Notes: a model not told the origin generated them from the letters alone. 64,000 nucleotides of DNA from Actinomucor elegans (GCA_026027325.1 JAMSLZ010000009.1:310001-374000), one strand, 5' to 3'. Shown: positions 1-12,479, counted from the stretch's first letter. Numbers and translations: made by a program.

Positions 1-1
1 A

Positions 2-841
2 CTCGACAGCGATACCGCCCAAAAGTACTTGACACCTACATTCTTCACCTTGGCACGAACTCACGGCAACCTTTGCCAGATTCACATCAAAGACTTGCCT
101 TACCATGTGTTGAGTCGGGACAGTTTACAAGCGTTTGCTGATAGCGGGTGTGATTTGATCACAGGCTTGAGTACAGAAGTCATTGGTACCGATCTAGACA
201 TCACCAACATATTAAAACCGCTTTCAAAGCTATCCCAATTAACACACCTTGCATTGTGCTGTGGACATCCTTATTTTGATTGTCCATTGGATCTGGTGCT
301 AGATCAATGTCCTACCTTAACTTCGTTGACGGTACGATCAGCACATCTTACTGTACTACCTTCATCCAGCAACAAGCGTCAACACCATTTGAAATCCTTG
401 CATCTCAGTACAGTCTCATTTGACTCCACCATATTTGATTATATGGGCCAATACTGTTTAGCGTTGAACCAATTACACATGTATGAATGCGATCAAACCA
501 ACGAACGCAGCAATGTCCTACGTCTCTATATGCCTCAGAACGCGTTTGATTTGATCAAATTGAATGCAATACGTGTTGTACCACAACAGAACGTTCGGAT
601 TGTATCCCTGATCCAAACCACACAGAGACGATGGTACCACGCTACAAGCAAGTGCCACCCCAAATTACAACGGTTCAATGACCGCCGATCGACCCTAGCT
701 CAACAGTATTTCGATCATGGTATTCCACTTCAACATAACAATTGGCAAAAGGATTTGGCGTTAGGTCATATCACAATTGAATGTCAATCCGTTCAAAAGT
801 GGGAATTAATTTGCAGTAATAACACCTTTAATGAATTTTGA
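2..841 (+). CDS. F-box/LRR-like protein, C-terminal part (partial gene)
   Basis: The reading frame is open from base 2, so the gene begins outside the window. About 279 codons are present, ending in TGA at 839-841. The visible part has irregular leucine-rich segments (for example 'LSQLTHLALCCGH', 'CPTLTSLTV', 'HHLKSLHLST') spaced like the degenerate repeats of fungal F-box/LRR proteins. Such proteins usually act as substrate adaptors of SCF ubiquitin ligases. The F-box itself would lie upstream and is not seen, so the class is an inference from the repeats alone. The stop codon lies inside the 3' end of ISC1 on the other strand, with a 14-bp overlap of coding sequence. Confidence 0.6.
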   Translation, partial: LDSDTAQKYLTPTFFTLARTHGNLCQIHIKDLPYHVLSRDSLQAFADSGCDLITGLSTEVIGTDLDITNILKPLSKLSQLTHLALCCGHPYFDCPLDLVLDQCPTLTSLTVRSAHLTVLPSSSNKRQHHLKSLHLSTVSFDSTIFDYMGQYCLALNQLHMYECDQTNERSNVLRLYMPQNAFDLIKLNAIRVVPQQNVRIVSLIQTTQRRWYHATSKCHPKLQRFNDRRSTLAQQYFDHGIPLQHNNWQKDLALGHITIECQSVQKWELICSNNTFNEF

Positions 842-2285
842 TAAGTGTGGTTTCTATTTCATCTATAAACTGTAATAAAGCACGTTGTTCTGTACGTCCA
901 AAAACAAACCCTACGATAAGACACACAGGTACAAGAAACGATACTAGGTTCATGCACGCGTTACCTAACACAGTGGTTAGCACCACCGACAATTGATGCT
1001 GATAAAACACGGTTGATAAAACAACCACTAACACATAGAGCATAAACTGCAATAGTACACAGAATCCAAATAGATACAATAAGCGGTTCGCTTGTACCTT
1101 TGCTCTTGTATAGTCTAACCTGAGCTCATGAAGGATATCATCGATGGTGTCGGGCGAAAGATGTGTATAACTGGGATCATGACAAAGTAAACCGAGGGTG
1201 GTACTAGTTTTGGTGAGATCAAATACGGCTAAAACACCAAAATGATCCGAGTAACACATATTGGAACCTGGGATCAGGTCTGTCATGACCACTTGAGCAT
1301 CGACACAGCAAAGTTCACTGGAAGAAAAGATGTAATCCAGACGTTTGCCTAGCGTTTTATCTGGATTGTTGTAGTAGCGAGAAAAGGTATTGAAGGGCGA
1401 ATTGCAAGTAAAGCCAAACAATTGGGTATAATCTTCACATCCAACGGGTTTGTGGGGCTCCCCGTGTAGATCCAACCAAGTATCACGCATAAAACCATGA
1501 TCGCAAATAAGACGATAGTTGAAAGAACTGGGTATACTATTGAAATCGCCACACTAAGAGTCTATTGTAAGTAAACTATCATGAAAGAGATCGCTTCCTA
1601 TTTGCAATTCTTTTTTTTTTTTCCTTACCATAATGATGTGTCGTCCCATGGCAGCAGAAGAGCGCAGCACATTGGCCAACTGCCAGCATTGAGTAGCTCG
1701 ATGTGCTTTGTATCGATCTTTGGGTCCATGGCCAGCGTGTAAATGCGTATTGAATATTTCCAAATAGCCTACGATGGGATGCTGCACAATGACTGAACCT
1801 ACACCTTTTCCTACATAATAATCACCATGTAAAAACCTCAAAGGCTTTCCATTGAGTGCGTATCGATGGTAAGAAGTGGAAAGAATTGGAAACTTGGACA
1901 AGATCGCTAATCCACTACCCAAGACACCACTGTTTTCGTTTTTTTTTTTTTAATGAGCATGATCATTAGTGTTAGATTGAATAGCGCGATATACCTGTAA
2001 AAGTATTTGCTGTAGGGCAATGTGTGTTGGACAGAAGCTCGAATGAGCTCAAAATCTGCTTGGACCCATACTTCTTGTAACGCAATGATATCGTAATCTT
2101 GTTTTGCGAATGTTTCTGCGATAGATTTCAAACGAAATGCTCTGCTTTTAGCCACAACAGCTAAGCCCCTATTGAACAAAACAAAAAAAGTGGATCAACA
2201 CAATTGTTCTTGAACATGTGTTTATTGCTATGTTTTTTTACCAGCAATTGAATGTGAGTACTTTAAGGTTATCGAAATGTGCCAT
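828..2285 (-). CDS. ISC1: Inositol phosphosphingolipid phospholipase C / neutral sphingomyelinase
   Basis: Exons (minus) are 2285-2242, 2168-1995, 1929-1629 and 1553-828, giving 414 aa. The family hydrolyses the phosphodiester bond of inositol phosphosphingolipids or sphingomyelin to release ceramide. The endonuclease/exonuclease/phosphatase fold is clear: 'LTFNCWG' at 10-16, metal-binding Glu47 in 'ALQEVW', 'FYSGVLGSGL' after exon 2, 'GDFNS' at 175-179, 'RLDYIF' at about 244, and catalytic Asp-His in 'SDHFGV' at 275-280. Two C-terminal hydrophobic segments (about 331-357 and 363-392) are typical of Isc1/nSMase2 and indicate membrane anchoring. The start was chosen at the ATG 9 codons before the conserved LTFNCW block. 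Introns are 60-75 bp; intron 3 opens with GTAAGG followed by a long A-run on the sense strand. Confidence 0.92.
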
Positions 2286-4315
2286 CGAGAGCTTTTTGGT
2301 AACAGTAAAACATATGTTTTGGGAATCTGACGCTGTGGAAACACAGCAGGCTGCCTTTTAAGGAAGATTTTGACCAAGGAGGGATCCCCATCAGGTTGGA
2401 AAAGCTTTTGCATAGTATAATAGAGTCGCTGTGTCAAAAATAAGTTAGTAAGACTTGTACAAGATTCATTTGTGTATCAAATGAGCATAAGGATTATATT
2501 ACGCTTTCCGTTAGAACCATCTCTCTGCACGGGCGATGGTATTATGTTTCATTTTGTTTTACAGCTATGCATCAGTCACACTTTTCGTATGTATAAAAAT
2601 ACACTACAACACACCAGAATATATTTTGTGTTATGGTAGACAAAATTGTAATACAGATCATGAATTTACATTGACATTTGCTTCATCAACAAAAAGATAC
2701 AAAGGTTTACCATTTCTTTTTCTCTGGCACTTGTACCTGACTCTTTATTGGTCGTCGTGATTTCCAAAATAATCTCATCATTATCACAGTGTGTGGCTCG
2801 TTTTATGTTTCATTATCACTTTAATCCGATTTTGGAATAATGCAAAAGCTTTTGATACATTTAAGGCTCAGTTCTTAAGCTTTTGTATAGATTTTAATGA
2901 TACAATGAACAACATAAAAATCAATGGATATACTGCGTTCATTCATCAAGTTAATATAGATAAAAGGACACTTTTTGGTCTTTTCGTTTTATGAATGCAA
3001 TTATAGTTCGATAGTATAAAATCCGATATGAACAGGTATGTATGCTCTTGAACTTTTACAATGTATATTATTTGTAAATAAGCCTTCATAATGCCGTCTT
3101 CATGTTCTATACAAAGCGCGGTTATTGGGAAATTTCGGCTCAGAGATTAAAACAAAAAAAAACATTGAAGTTACTATAGTTTGGTCCCATTTTTAATGTC
3201 TTTTCTTAGCCTAACTGTTACATTTGTATCTCATGTTCAGAATGAACCTTTTTTTTTCTGCTTAGTCCAATAACGATCTACTCGTTTCTGAAATGATTTT
3301 AGTTCATTGTCGCACCTGATAAGTAGTTTACACATAAAAAGGACAGTTAAATATATTTGTAACTTTCTGCTTCACTGGTTTATGAATGAGCTATCATTAG
3401 TAATAACTATTACGTTGTTCACTTCACGACAGCTCACCCAATGCATTGGAATGATCGGCTAACTCGACTCAATATCGTATCTAATTAGCATTACTTATTT
3501 ACAAATCGTCACCGAAGCCACTAACCATCGATTCAACTCCATTTTAGTGAGTAACTTGCAGTAAATTAATGGCTGTTAGGCAGAATCTGCCTTTTAAATA
3601 TTCATCCAATGAAATGTGTGTTCCTAGTTGCTAACGCTGTCTGCATTTGAATTTATAGAAAACACAACATCCTCAGTGTATGATCTGAACTTGAATCGTT
3701 GATTTCAAGAGCATGAATGGAGGTAACGTATAACAGACAACGGATTGCTTACTATTTATCATATGATGTGCATCAAAAGCCAAAGAGCAAAAACAAATAT
3801 AAACAAAAAGGAAATGAAGCAGTAATGATTTATTTTAATAAGGCAATCTGTTTTCATGTATCTACACATCAGCTGTGCATTGAGTTACAAAGCTACGCCT
3901 ATGATAATATAAAAAGGAATTGATTAACGAAAAAAAAAAAAAAAAAATGTATGTAAATTAATCTAGTCGCGTTCATTGGCGCCATTTTACGGCGATGATT
4001 GTCGCGTTTAGATCAAGGAAAAAAAAACGGAGCTATAATAACAAAAGTGGGGGAACGTGCGCTCTTGTTTTCCCTTTGCACCTGAGAGAAAGTGTAACGG
4101 TACATGTGATGATAGAATCGTCATTTCAAACTTTTCTTTTCTTTTTTTAATTGTATTACCGTGAGTGAGTGAGTGTGTGTGTGTGTGTGTACCTGATAAT
4201 ATATATTAAAACTCAGCCAAAAAGGGTAAAGAGAGAAAAAGAGAGATGCAAACTTTCTCTTTTCTCTCTCTCTCTCTTTTTTTATTTATTACTCTTACTT
4301 TTTTGATACCCTGAT
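2286..4315. other. Intergenic region, divergent promoters of ISC1 and the Zn2Cys6 gene
   Basis: I see no convincing gene in these 2 kb. The short open frames at 2536-2760, 2791-2994 and 3717-3923 have no recognisable content and no clear splice partners. Fragments of the degenerate dispersed repeat are visible at about 3217-3330 ('TGTCGCACCTGATAAGTAG'). Close to the downstream gene lie a GT microsatellite (about 4162-4190), an AT-rich TATATTAAAA stretch near 4200 and CT-rich pyrimidine tracts (4255-4285), which look like its promoter and 5' leader. Confidence 0.6.
4162..4191. repeat. GTGA/GT microsatellite
   Basis: GTGAGTGAGTGAG followed by about eight GT units, roughly 125 bp upstream of the Zn2Cys6 gene start. 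Confidence 0.8.
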
Positions 4316-7012
4316 ATGCCACCAAAGGAAAAGCCAGTCGATCACTCTCAACAAGAGACACAACAAGTAGAAGATGATAAGAAAAAACCTGTTGTTGGTA
4401 AAAGACAAAAGATTGTAAAAGCCTGTAAAGATTGCCGTAGAAGAAAGGTGAGTACTAGTCACAGAAAATTGGACCTATACTGACTCAGTCATTAGGTAAA
4501 ATGTGATGGTGCGACACCTTGTGGTACATGTAGACGATCAGCAATACAATGTATATTTGAATCTACTTCACCGAAAAGAGGCGCTACCAAGCATTATATT
4601 GAATCATTGGAGAATCGAATTCATGTGATTGAAAGAGCGCTTCATTCACTTGGTGGTCCCACTATACAATTAGTTGAAGAAGCAGTACGTAGACAGCAAC
4701 TAGTAGAAGAGGGTCATTACCTACCACAAGAAGGTATGATTGTACTATCTCACTAGTGACTAGTGCACTAACATCTACGCACACACACACACATATATAT
4801 ATAGACTCTTTTCTTCATAATCCTGAAGATAGATTTTTAATCAATGAATTAGGCAGTCCAGCTTATATTCAAGATATATCCTTCCTATCAAATCAACCAC
4901 ATCAAATGGATAGTCAATCTTCAAGTACTTCGTCACCAAAGAGTATTAGTAGCAATTATCATCCTATGGACATCGAAGGCTATCTACAGTTTTATTTGAT
5001 ACAAATTCAGCCTTACTTCCCGTTGTTTGTGCCTTCTCACTTTAAGGTCCAATATAACGCTCAAGAAATACCAAACATATTAATTTACGCCATGTGTGCA
5101 CTTGCAGCTCATTTCCAACAGCACGTTGATATTGCAGACATTTACTATCAAAAAGTCATGATGAAACTGGACGAAGCTATTGGCAAACCTTGCGTTGCAC
5201 TTGTCCAGACACTTCTTTTATTAGTGAAATACATTGAATGTACTGAACAAACGTATTTTTTCGAAAAAACCAAAAGCTTAATAGCAAGAACCATTGAAAC
5301 TTGCAAGATGCTCAAATTGCAACAGCACCTTGTGACCTCTCATCCTAGTCCCGATCCTGACGCGGAGACGAAAAAGCGAACCTTTTGTATGGTATTCACT
5401 TATAATACCCTTATATGGTATAATATAAACAGCAGACTTGAAAAGGAAATTTAACTGACCATTTTGCTATAGTGTAGAACAAGGCCTTGAAAACGATTTT
5501 GAGTGTACGTTGGCTAAAGAGAGTGTTTTGCCAGTGACCTTGCCCGATGAATCAACAGTGGAATGTCAGCGCTATTTTATTGCTTTTTCGTTTACATTGT
5601 CTCAGATCCAACAGCATATTTACCGGGTAACCAAAAGACAGCAGGTGCAAAAAGATAAGCGCAATGATTCACAAATTTTGGAGGAAAACATGGCATTATT
5701 GCAGTTACAAGTAGCGATTGAAAATGATATTATGCATTTGCCAGTGAATTTGAATTACAACACAAAGCAACAGTTTCCAGCCTTGGAAGAAGATGCTAGT
5801 ACTAGCCAAATCTCACCAATGACGCGCCTTTTACACATGCTGTATCACTTGAACGTTATTTTATTACATTATCACTACTTTATCTATCCTTTACCACTAG
5901 GGTCGCATCCAACCACTAGCTACCCGCATAGACAGATGTGTATGCAATCTGCTTCTACCATGATTCGATTGGTGGAGGGTTTACTAGCAGAACCAACGCA
6001 TGCTTTTCGATATGGACCACGCGGATTATCTTTTGTAACACATTGCATTACATCCGCATTAACCGTATTACGAGTAGAAACCACACTCACAAAAGATTCT
6101 TCAGCTCTAATTGAAGAATACCAAAGATGCATGGGCCTAGTGCAAAGAGTAGCGCCAGTCTATTACCATGAAAAGGCGCCATCGCCCATGATTACAAAGA
6201 GAAGAAATACGATATCCGAACGACCAAGATTAAATGCAGTGCCACATACACTATTGCAATCTTCAAGCACCAATGTACAATTTCATCAGCCTTTACATAA
6301 TATACATGCTACTCCTCTACAGATACCTCAACAGCCGCCACCTCAACAACCTCAAAGGACATTACGAGGCACAACTCAATCATGTCAAGACTTGCGATCT
6401 ATGCAGCAAATACATGCTACTACAAATAATGCTTTTACGCAACATCGAAAACCAGTATCTTCTGTTATTTCTTCTAGTACTGTCAGTACATTACCTTATC
6501 GCGGTAATAGTAATGGCAGTAGTATCAGTAGCAGTCGCAATGTGTCACCCAATTTACCTTATGGCAAACCACAGCAACAATATATCGTCGAACCATCTCA
6601 ATCTACTGGCTACCTGCATTCAAGGCAGCAGCAGCAAGGTAAAATTAGAAGAATTAAAAAGAGCCAATCTATCCATGGTATATCCAATACATTTCAACGT
6701 CAACAACCAGCGCCTCAGCTTCAACAGCAACAGCAACTGTTCCAACCTTCATTTCAACACCCACTACTATTTTATACCCCTTCCCCTACACAGCAACCAC
6801 AGCAACCACAACAACCACAGCAGCCTGTACTTCACAGACCTTATCAACCTAGCTATGATGATATGTCTACCGATAAATTGATGGCTACTAATACAACTTC
6901 CGTAGTAGTGGATGACTTTGCAGTCAATAACATGAATATGGACTTTAGTTTCTTGAATTCATTGAATATTGACCATTTCAGTAACAGAACTGAAGGTCAT
7001 CCTTTGTTATAA
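4316..7012 (+). CDS. Zn2Cys6 fungal-specific transcription factor
   Basis: Exons are 4316-4447, 4496-4733, 4805-5417 and 5473-7012, giving 840 aa. A basic N-terminus leads into a binuclear zinc cluster with Cys37, 40, 47, 53, 56 and 63 (C-x2-C-x6-C-x5-C-x2-C-x6-C). A short linker and coiled coil follow ('YIESLENRIHVIERAL'). The middle region (about 145-400) resembles the fungal_trans regulatory domain, with 'FTYNTLICVEQGLENDFE' across the exon 3/4 junction. The last 300 residues are low-complexity and Gln/Ser/Pro-rich with poly-Q runs, as in activation domains. The target pathway cannot be told from sequence. The gene converges on the bZIP gene with 33 bp between stop codons. Confidence 0.87.
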
Positions 7013-7045
7013 TCAATAAAAAAAAAGAAAGTGTTTATTATGTAA
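7013..7045. terminator. Shared convergent 3' end with opposed AATAAA signals
   Basis: The 33 bp between the stop codons of the Zn2Cys6 and bZIP genes hold AATAAA on the plus strand (about 7014-7020) and TTTATT (AATAAA on minus, about 7034-7039). The two transcripts probably overlap at their 3' ends. Confidence 0.55.
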
Positions 7046-7540
7046 TCAATTGGGCAGATAAGTTGGAATAGGTGGTCTACTACTGTTACGAGTCTTCAAG
7101 ATAGTAACCAGATTATCCAAGCTTTTGGTCTTTTCATCTACAACTGGTTTATTAGTTCCTTGCTGTGATGGTGGTGGTGGTGGAGATGTATACTTTTGCT
7201 GTTGTTGATACCCATAGTCTAGCTTTATTGACTTTCTTTTTGATATCTCTTCTTCTTCCATAGCTTTTAGCTTTCGCTTCAACTGTTCGTTTTCTCTCTC
7301 CAACTGCTCCATACGCGCAGGCCAATCTGCCATAGCGTTGACTTTGGCTTCCAGTTCCTTGACATAGAGCTCTTTTCTTTGTCGAAACGCTCTTTGAGCT
7401 GCTCGGTTTTGTTCTGCTCGTCGTGTTTCTATCACTGTCTTTTTGCCGTTCGTGTGAGAAGGTGCTGGTGCTGGTGAAGGTGAAGGTGATCGAGAACGGC
7501 TTTTGGCTTCCTGAGCTGTATTAGACGATGGACTGGACAT
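7046..7540 (-). CDS. AP-1/Pap1-like bZIP transcription factor lacking cysteines
   Basis: Single exon of 164 aa starting at the ATG at 7540. An in-frame ATG at 7660 would add a hydrophobic, pyrimidine-tract-encoded leader and is unlikely. After an Ser/Pro-rich N-terminus, the basic region 'RAEQNRAAQRAFRQRK' carries the fungal AP-1 signature (N-x2-A-Q-x2-F-R). It is followed by a zipper-like heptad region (about 60-95). The tail is short with Q and P runs. The protein contains no cysteine, so the redox-sensing Cys-rich domains of Yap1/Pap1 are absent. Two TTACGTAA palindromes, the known core site of Pap1-class factors, lie 100 and 290 bp upstream and suggest autoregulation. Confidence 0.88.
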   Translation of the reverse strand: MSSPSSNTAQEAKSRSRSPSPSPAPAPSHTNGKKTVIETRRAEQNRAAQRAFRQRKELYVKELEAKVNAMADWPARMEQLERENEQLKRKLKAMEEEEISKRKSIKLDYGYQQQQKYTSPPPPPSQQGTNKPVVDEKTKSLDNLVTILKTRNSSRPPIPTYLPN

Positions 7541-7640
7541 AATGTAGTATCGAAATGAAAAGAAAGAAGAGAGAGAGAGAGAGAGAAAGAGAAAATATTT
7601 TTTAAACCAGTCAGTTCTCACGAAACTTATTGCTTTTGTC

Positions 7641-7648
7641 TTACGTAA
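7641..7648. promoter_or_regulatory. TTACGTAA palindrome (Pap1/Yap-type site)
   Basis: A perfect 8-bp palindrome about 100 bp upstream of the AP-1-like bZIP start. Fungal AP-1 factors with the N-x2-A-Q-x2-F-R basic region bind this core. Confidence 0.55.
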
Positions 7649-7827
7649 TAGATGAATCAAAATTATATCTACGCTGGCGTTGATTATTTATTTTCATTAC
7701 CAATTACCATCTATTAGAAACATCTTGGAAGCCTATACAGTGTACTTGTATATCTACTCTCTCTCTCACACACACATACTTGGATAAACTATAAAGTGAA
7801 TGTACTACTTACAGAGCCCATAAAAGA

Positions 7828-7835
7828 TTACGTAA
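7828..7835. promoter_or_regulatory. Second TTACGTAA palindrome
   Basis: Identical to the site at 7641-7648 and also upstream of the bZIP gene. Two copies of an 8-mer within 200 bp is unexpected by chance. Confidence 0.5.
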
Positions 7836-10107
7836 GGCATATTTGTGTTTGCTTATTGAGTAAAAACGCGCTAGTTTTACTGTGTGCAACTCGAACTTTC
7901 CATGCCTTTTTTTTTCCCCCTCGAATCGACGATCATAAATGGGATTCAGGTTAAGCAACAAGGAAGGAACTCCTTTTGCTTTGTTTTTTTTTGGGACCTG
8001 AGTAAATCAAGGACATTAACTAGGTACAGTCAGCATTCAGGTGGTAGTACAGCTATATCCCGTTTTGGTCAAACAAGAGAGAGGCCTTGTTTCATTCATT
8101 GATTGCATATGCAAAGATATAATAATAATAAATAGATTGCATTATAAGCACATCCAAGATGTAGATGCATATCGAAGGATAGCTGTATATTTTATAAATG
8201 ACTTTACTCTCGTTTATACGTCATTCAATATACAATATAATATGTATCAATATTGCATTATTATTACTAAAAAGACCGAGTCAAATACGCAGTTTCCTTG
8301 ATATGCATAATCTATTAGCAGCTACTCACCAACAATATAGTAAATCATGGTGCTGCAGTCTAATGGAAGTTCTAGTAGTTGCATCATTTCATCCTTGACA
8401 TGTAACACTTTGCTGACGCGACATAAATCCCAAATCAATTGAGAAATCTATTAACCAATACATCAAGTTGCGTGAAATTGCAGTTTAATGTTAATCTGAA
8501 ATACATAGCATACTCCTCGTGATTCAGCTAAATATGCAGTTCTAGCAGATGTAGTGGCCCATTCTGAGCATGAACATTACCTACATGCAATATGAAACCG
8601 AAATCGCCCGAGAGATCGAGATCTTGAAAATGGAATTGGCAAGTTATGAACATGTTTCTACAAAACTCGCAAAATATTTTTTTTTTTAGTTCACTGTCCT
8701 TGGGTTCATTGTGTTTTAATTTTGATTTGAAAAATGACAGCTCAATCAATTAAAGGAAGGGTTTAACAACAATAATATTTGCGCTATTAGATGATATATT
8801 TGATTTAACACAACCTTTATTAAACCATTCTGTGCAGTTTTGGCTGGTTAAAAAGATGGATCAAGATTAACATCATTTTGGGAGTTATGGTAAAGAAAGA
8901 GGAAAGTAACCATCATGTCAAAAACTGTCATTAGACACTTCTTCAGCTTTCTTAAGATCATCGTGGGCGAGATGGGAAAATGACGGTTTTCACGGCAAAT
9001 CTACATAATGCTTTAGCTGTACCTACGGAATAGCAAGTTATCAGCTAAGCCTTTCCGATACTATGTAATCATGCGGTATGTAATATATTTCGAGTTGTTA
9101 TAATAAAGAGCTTTTTTTTTTAACTCGTATAACAATAAAGGGACAATAGAAATAGAATCACACAAAATGTGGGGCTGTATTTTATTACGTTAAACACCCA
9201 AAACCCTCATCAAGATTTGAAATGAGTGCTGCCACTCTTAATTCTATGTCAACTGGATTAACCAGAAGGATTATGAAGATGGTCCTAAGCGGCTAGACGG
9301 TACTTTGTCAGTCATCTGCCAATCAAGACAGGACTGCAACTACGGTCTGGCAAAGCGATAATTGCACAGCCTATTGACAGTATCAACGTCCTTTCCTAGG
9401 ATCTTTGCCATTTGGTCTTTTAACAAAAGCCTGATCAATAAAAGTAATGCGAAATCAGCTTTTTAGGTTCCACTTGAAAAACGACGTAGGATTTTTAACC
9501 AAATGTGTACTCTCTTACATAATAGGATAAAACGTAGTATCAGAGCTTACATAACGACTTATTTTGCCACCTTAGAGATGCCTAAATCCATCGAAAGTCT
9601 TGACAGCATGATTTCTCTCAAATCGATCAGGCAAATGTCGCGAGTAACATACGTTTTTAGCAAAATAACAAAGGAAAAGGTAAATCTTACAGAAGAAGGA
9701 ACAAAATGCAAGCGGTTTAGCCTCACATTGAACCGATTGGAAGAGCTAACTTTGCAGAATTGTAACAAAACTCTATCATCAATGATCCATTTCTGACTTG
9801 TATATTTTATTTTTCTATTTTATATCTGCACCCTTTTTTTCATTCCATGTTTATGTTAAAATTTTATAATAATGAATTAACCAGTGATGTGTTATGTGCA
9901 GTGTATATGGCGTTCCTGCTATTCTGTTCATAATGAGACCTTATTTTATTTATTTTTTTACCATAAAAAAATATGTACAGATGCATGACAAGGTGTCATT
10001 TTCTGCAGATTTTAGAGCAATAGATTTAATTTCTCAACTGTATCTACTAAGCCTCCAAGTAACAATGTGACAAGCGCCAAGGCTAATTTTCAGAGCTGCC
10101 TGTGGTA

Positions 10108-10790
10108 TTTGAAGACTTGGAGAGATGTGAATCACAATAAAATTAGAATATCCTGTAAAGACTTAGATATACATTTACTGCTACATAAAGTTGACGAATT
10201 GATTTGTTATAAAGAATAATCAATAGACACTTGCTTATAACAAATTCAATGAATGAGTAGCTAACACTCATGTGGATTTAAGTGTGTAGCAGAACCAATG
10301 AGCTCATTGATCCACAACTAGCTAGGCGTGCTATTGTTGTCTAAACTAGATGGCACATGGGGATAAATAAGCTACCTCTATCTAAGGTAAAGTTGACCAA
10401 AAGCATCAGGTGGGGCTGGCTTTATTATACATAGGTTACTCTAGTGCAATGGGTAATGATTCAACCATAAACCATCACATCATCACAACTTTTAAACTGT
10501 GACATAACAATATATTTAGAAAAAGGTCCTCCCCTTGTGATATTCTCAGGTTATGACGATGCCAAATAATCCACAATGAAAAACATACAAGGTAATCTTT
10601 AAACCAATCAAACGCATATTTCCACAAGTATGAACTATGAAATAATGTAAACAAGGACCAACCAAACACTCAGGGCTTAAAAAAGAATAAACATGGTCCA
10701 AAGATCAGTATGAATGAACCCTTCAAACGTGCTCAAGTCACATTTTCACGATATCAATATGATATAAAATGATGCGCATTTTCAGTCGTA
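10108..10790 (-). repeat. Dispersed repeat, copy 1 (inverted relative to 29858-30592)
   Basis: Read on the minus strand, this stretch matches 29858-30592 along nearly its whole length, for example 'CTACTCATTCATTGAATTTG', 'GATAGAGGTAGCTTATTTATC' (shared core) and 'GGATATTCTAATTTTATT'. Copy 1 lacks about 52 bp present in copy 2, next to 'TTTGATTGGTTT'. I see no terminal inverted repeats and no intact reading frame common to both. The nature of the element is unknown. Confidence 0.8.
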
Positions 10791-11578
10791 GAAATACTAC
10801 AGAATCATTGTTTTTCAGCTATTTTGAATATTGAGATTTTATTGAAATTCGTGTAAATTTTACAGAGCAACCAAAGTTCAACCATTTTAATTGTGTTATA
10901 TAACTCAATATAATTCAATGGTATTGTATATCGAGCAAAAATTACATACAATGAAATTTATTGTAAAGCACTGATAATCAATAAAAAATTAGAATATGAT
11001 GATATAAGGCAGATCTTAAAAATTAATGAAACGCAATATTTCCATACTTCTTGGTGCTGACTGGATCATGAGCATCTAGAGCTTCAGAACTCTGACACAG
11101 TACCTACCAAAATTCTTTTCCATCACACTAGTGTACAAAAAGACAGTGCACTACATCTAAAAAAAATCCTTGTATAACGCATATATGGTGATACAAGAAT
11201 TTCAACTTATGAAACAAGCATAAGCGGTAAAAGTAAAAAAAAAAAAAATCATAGAAAGAGGTTTAATGCATGCAAAGGGTACATAATAGTTGGAATCATA
11301 CGAACAAATAATGAGCCGCAAATCACTCGTCAATAGCACAACTACATCTTATTTTTTTGAAATAATCTTACTGTATTATCTTTGATGCATGAACAAGGGT
11401 CAATCATTCTCATAGCACAGGCTTAACTCTCTAATAAACGCGTAAAAGCGCCTATTGTGGCCCCAAAAGATCAGTTGACCGAATAAGAGCAATCTCGTAC
11501 TTTGACTGTTTAAAATTTATTATTGGACCTTTTTCCCTTTTTGTTCCTCTTGTTGAGATTTTTTTTTCTATTATTATT

Positions 11579-12426
11579 ATGCACTGTAGCAATACTTTGT
11601 TAATCAGTAACGAAAAAGAAACAATACGTTTGTACGTTACCAATTCTTCGTTTGTCTTGAAAAAGAACAAGCATATTCTCGAGATCCAGTTCGATGGACA
11701 CGCCATGACGCGAAGAGGTATATATTTGAGTATTGTGGTATTCGAGATGGGGAGACTAACTTGGTTGGGTTTAGACAGCTTTGATAAAAAGAAACATACT
11801 GTGATTCAACAGTACGATATCTATGGCGTACTTGGCTTTATAGAAGGATTTCGAGGTACATAGACTAAAGGAGGTATCCTTGATTGTATGGATATATGTT
11901 TTTTTGACACACAATAGAGAAATATATGGTGGTGATTACATCGGTTCAACTTCGAGGCCATTTATTAGGTAATCCCATCTATGTTATTGATGGTGTCAGT
12001 TGTATCAGTTTTGATGCAACTAAAGCTTGTCAAAGACTTGATGCAAAGGTAAAACGGATTTGTGGGAGCGTAACATCATACTTACATTAAAACAAAAACA
12101 AAAAGATAGATCATTCACAAGAAGAAGAACCAGAGCAACAATCACCACCACAGCCACCTGTAAAGCTGACACAGTCTAACTCGTTTATTACACGTATCAA
12201 AAAGACGTTTCAGCAAAAAGAAAGTATTGATCCACCTGCAGAGATCATAATTAAAGATCAAGACTTGTTGGTACCTTCTTCCTCGGCCATTTCCACTGCT
12301 TCTTCTTCTACTTCTTCTTTGGATCAATCTTCTTCTTCAGATGAAGAAGATGCTTTAGAGACGAGACTACTAAGACAAGTGACTGAAATGTTTGGTCGTT
12401 CCATGTTTCTGTATTCCAATACTTGT

Positions 12427-12479
<53 letters not shown>

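Larger units (their letters stand above)
7541..11578. other. Gene-poor region between the bZIP and SAC genes
   Basis: About 4 kb without a supportable protein gene. It holds the bZIP promoter (a GA/CT microsatellite at 7560-7590, two TTACGTAA sites, a CT/CA tract near 7757-7780) and one arm of a large inverted dispersed repeat (10108-10790). Short frames at 7884-8102, 8041-8301, 8528-8749 and 9503-9796 show no family resemblance or splice structure. The rest is AT-rich and I see nothing further in it. Confidence 0.6.

Noticed and set aside
6234..6881. 215-codon plus-strand frame inside the Zn2Cys6 gene
   Set aside because: Overlaps the Gln-rich 3' exon in another frame; low-complexity repeats keep the alternative frame open.
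9503..9796. 97-codon plus-strand frame in the gene-poor region
   Set aside because: The antisense frame is almost equally open (9559-9768), and there is no recognisable domain.
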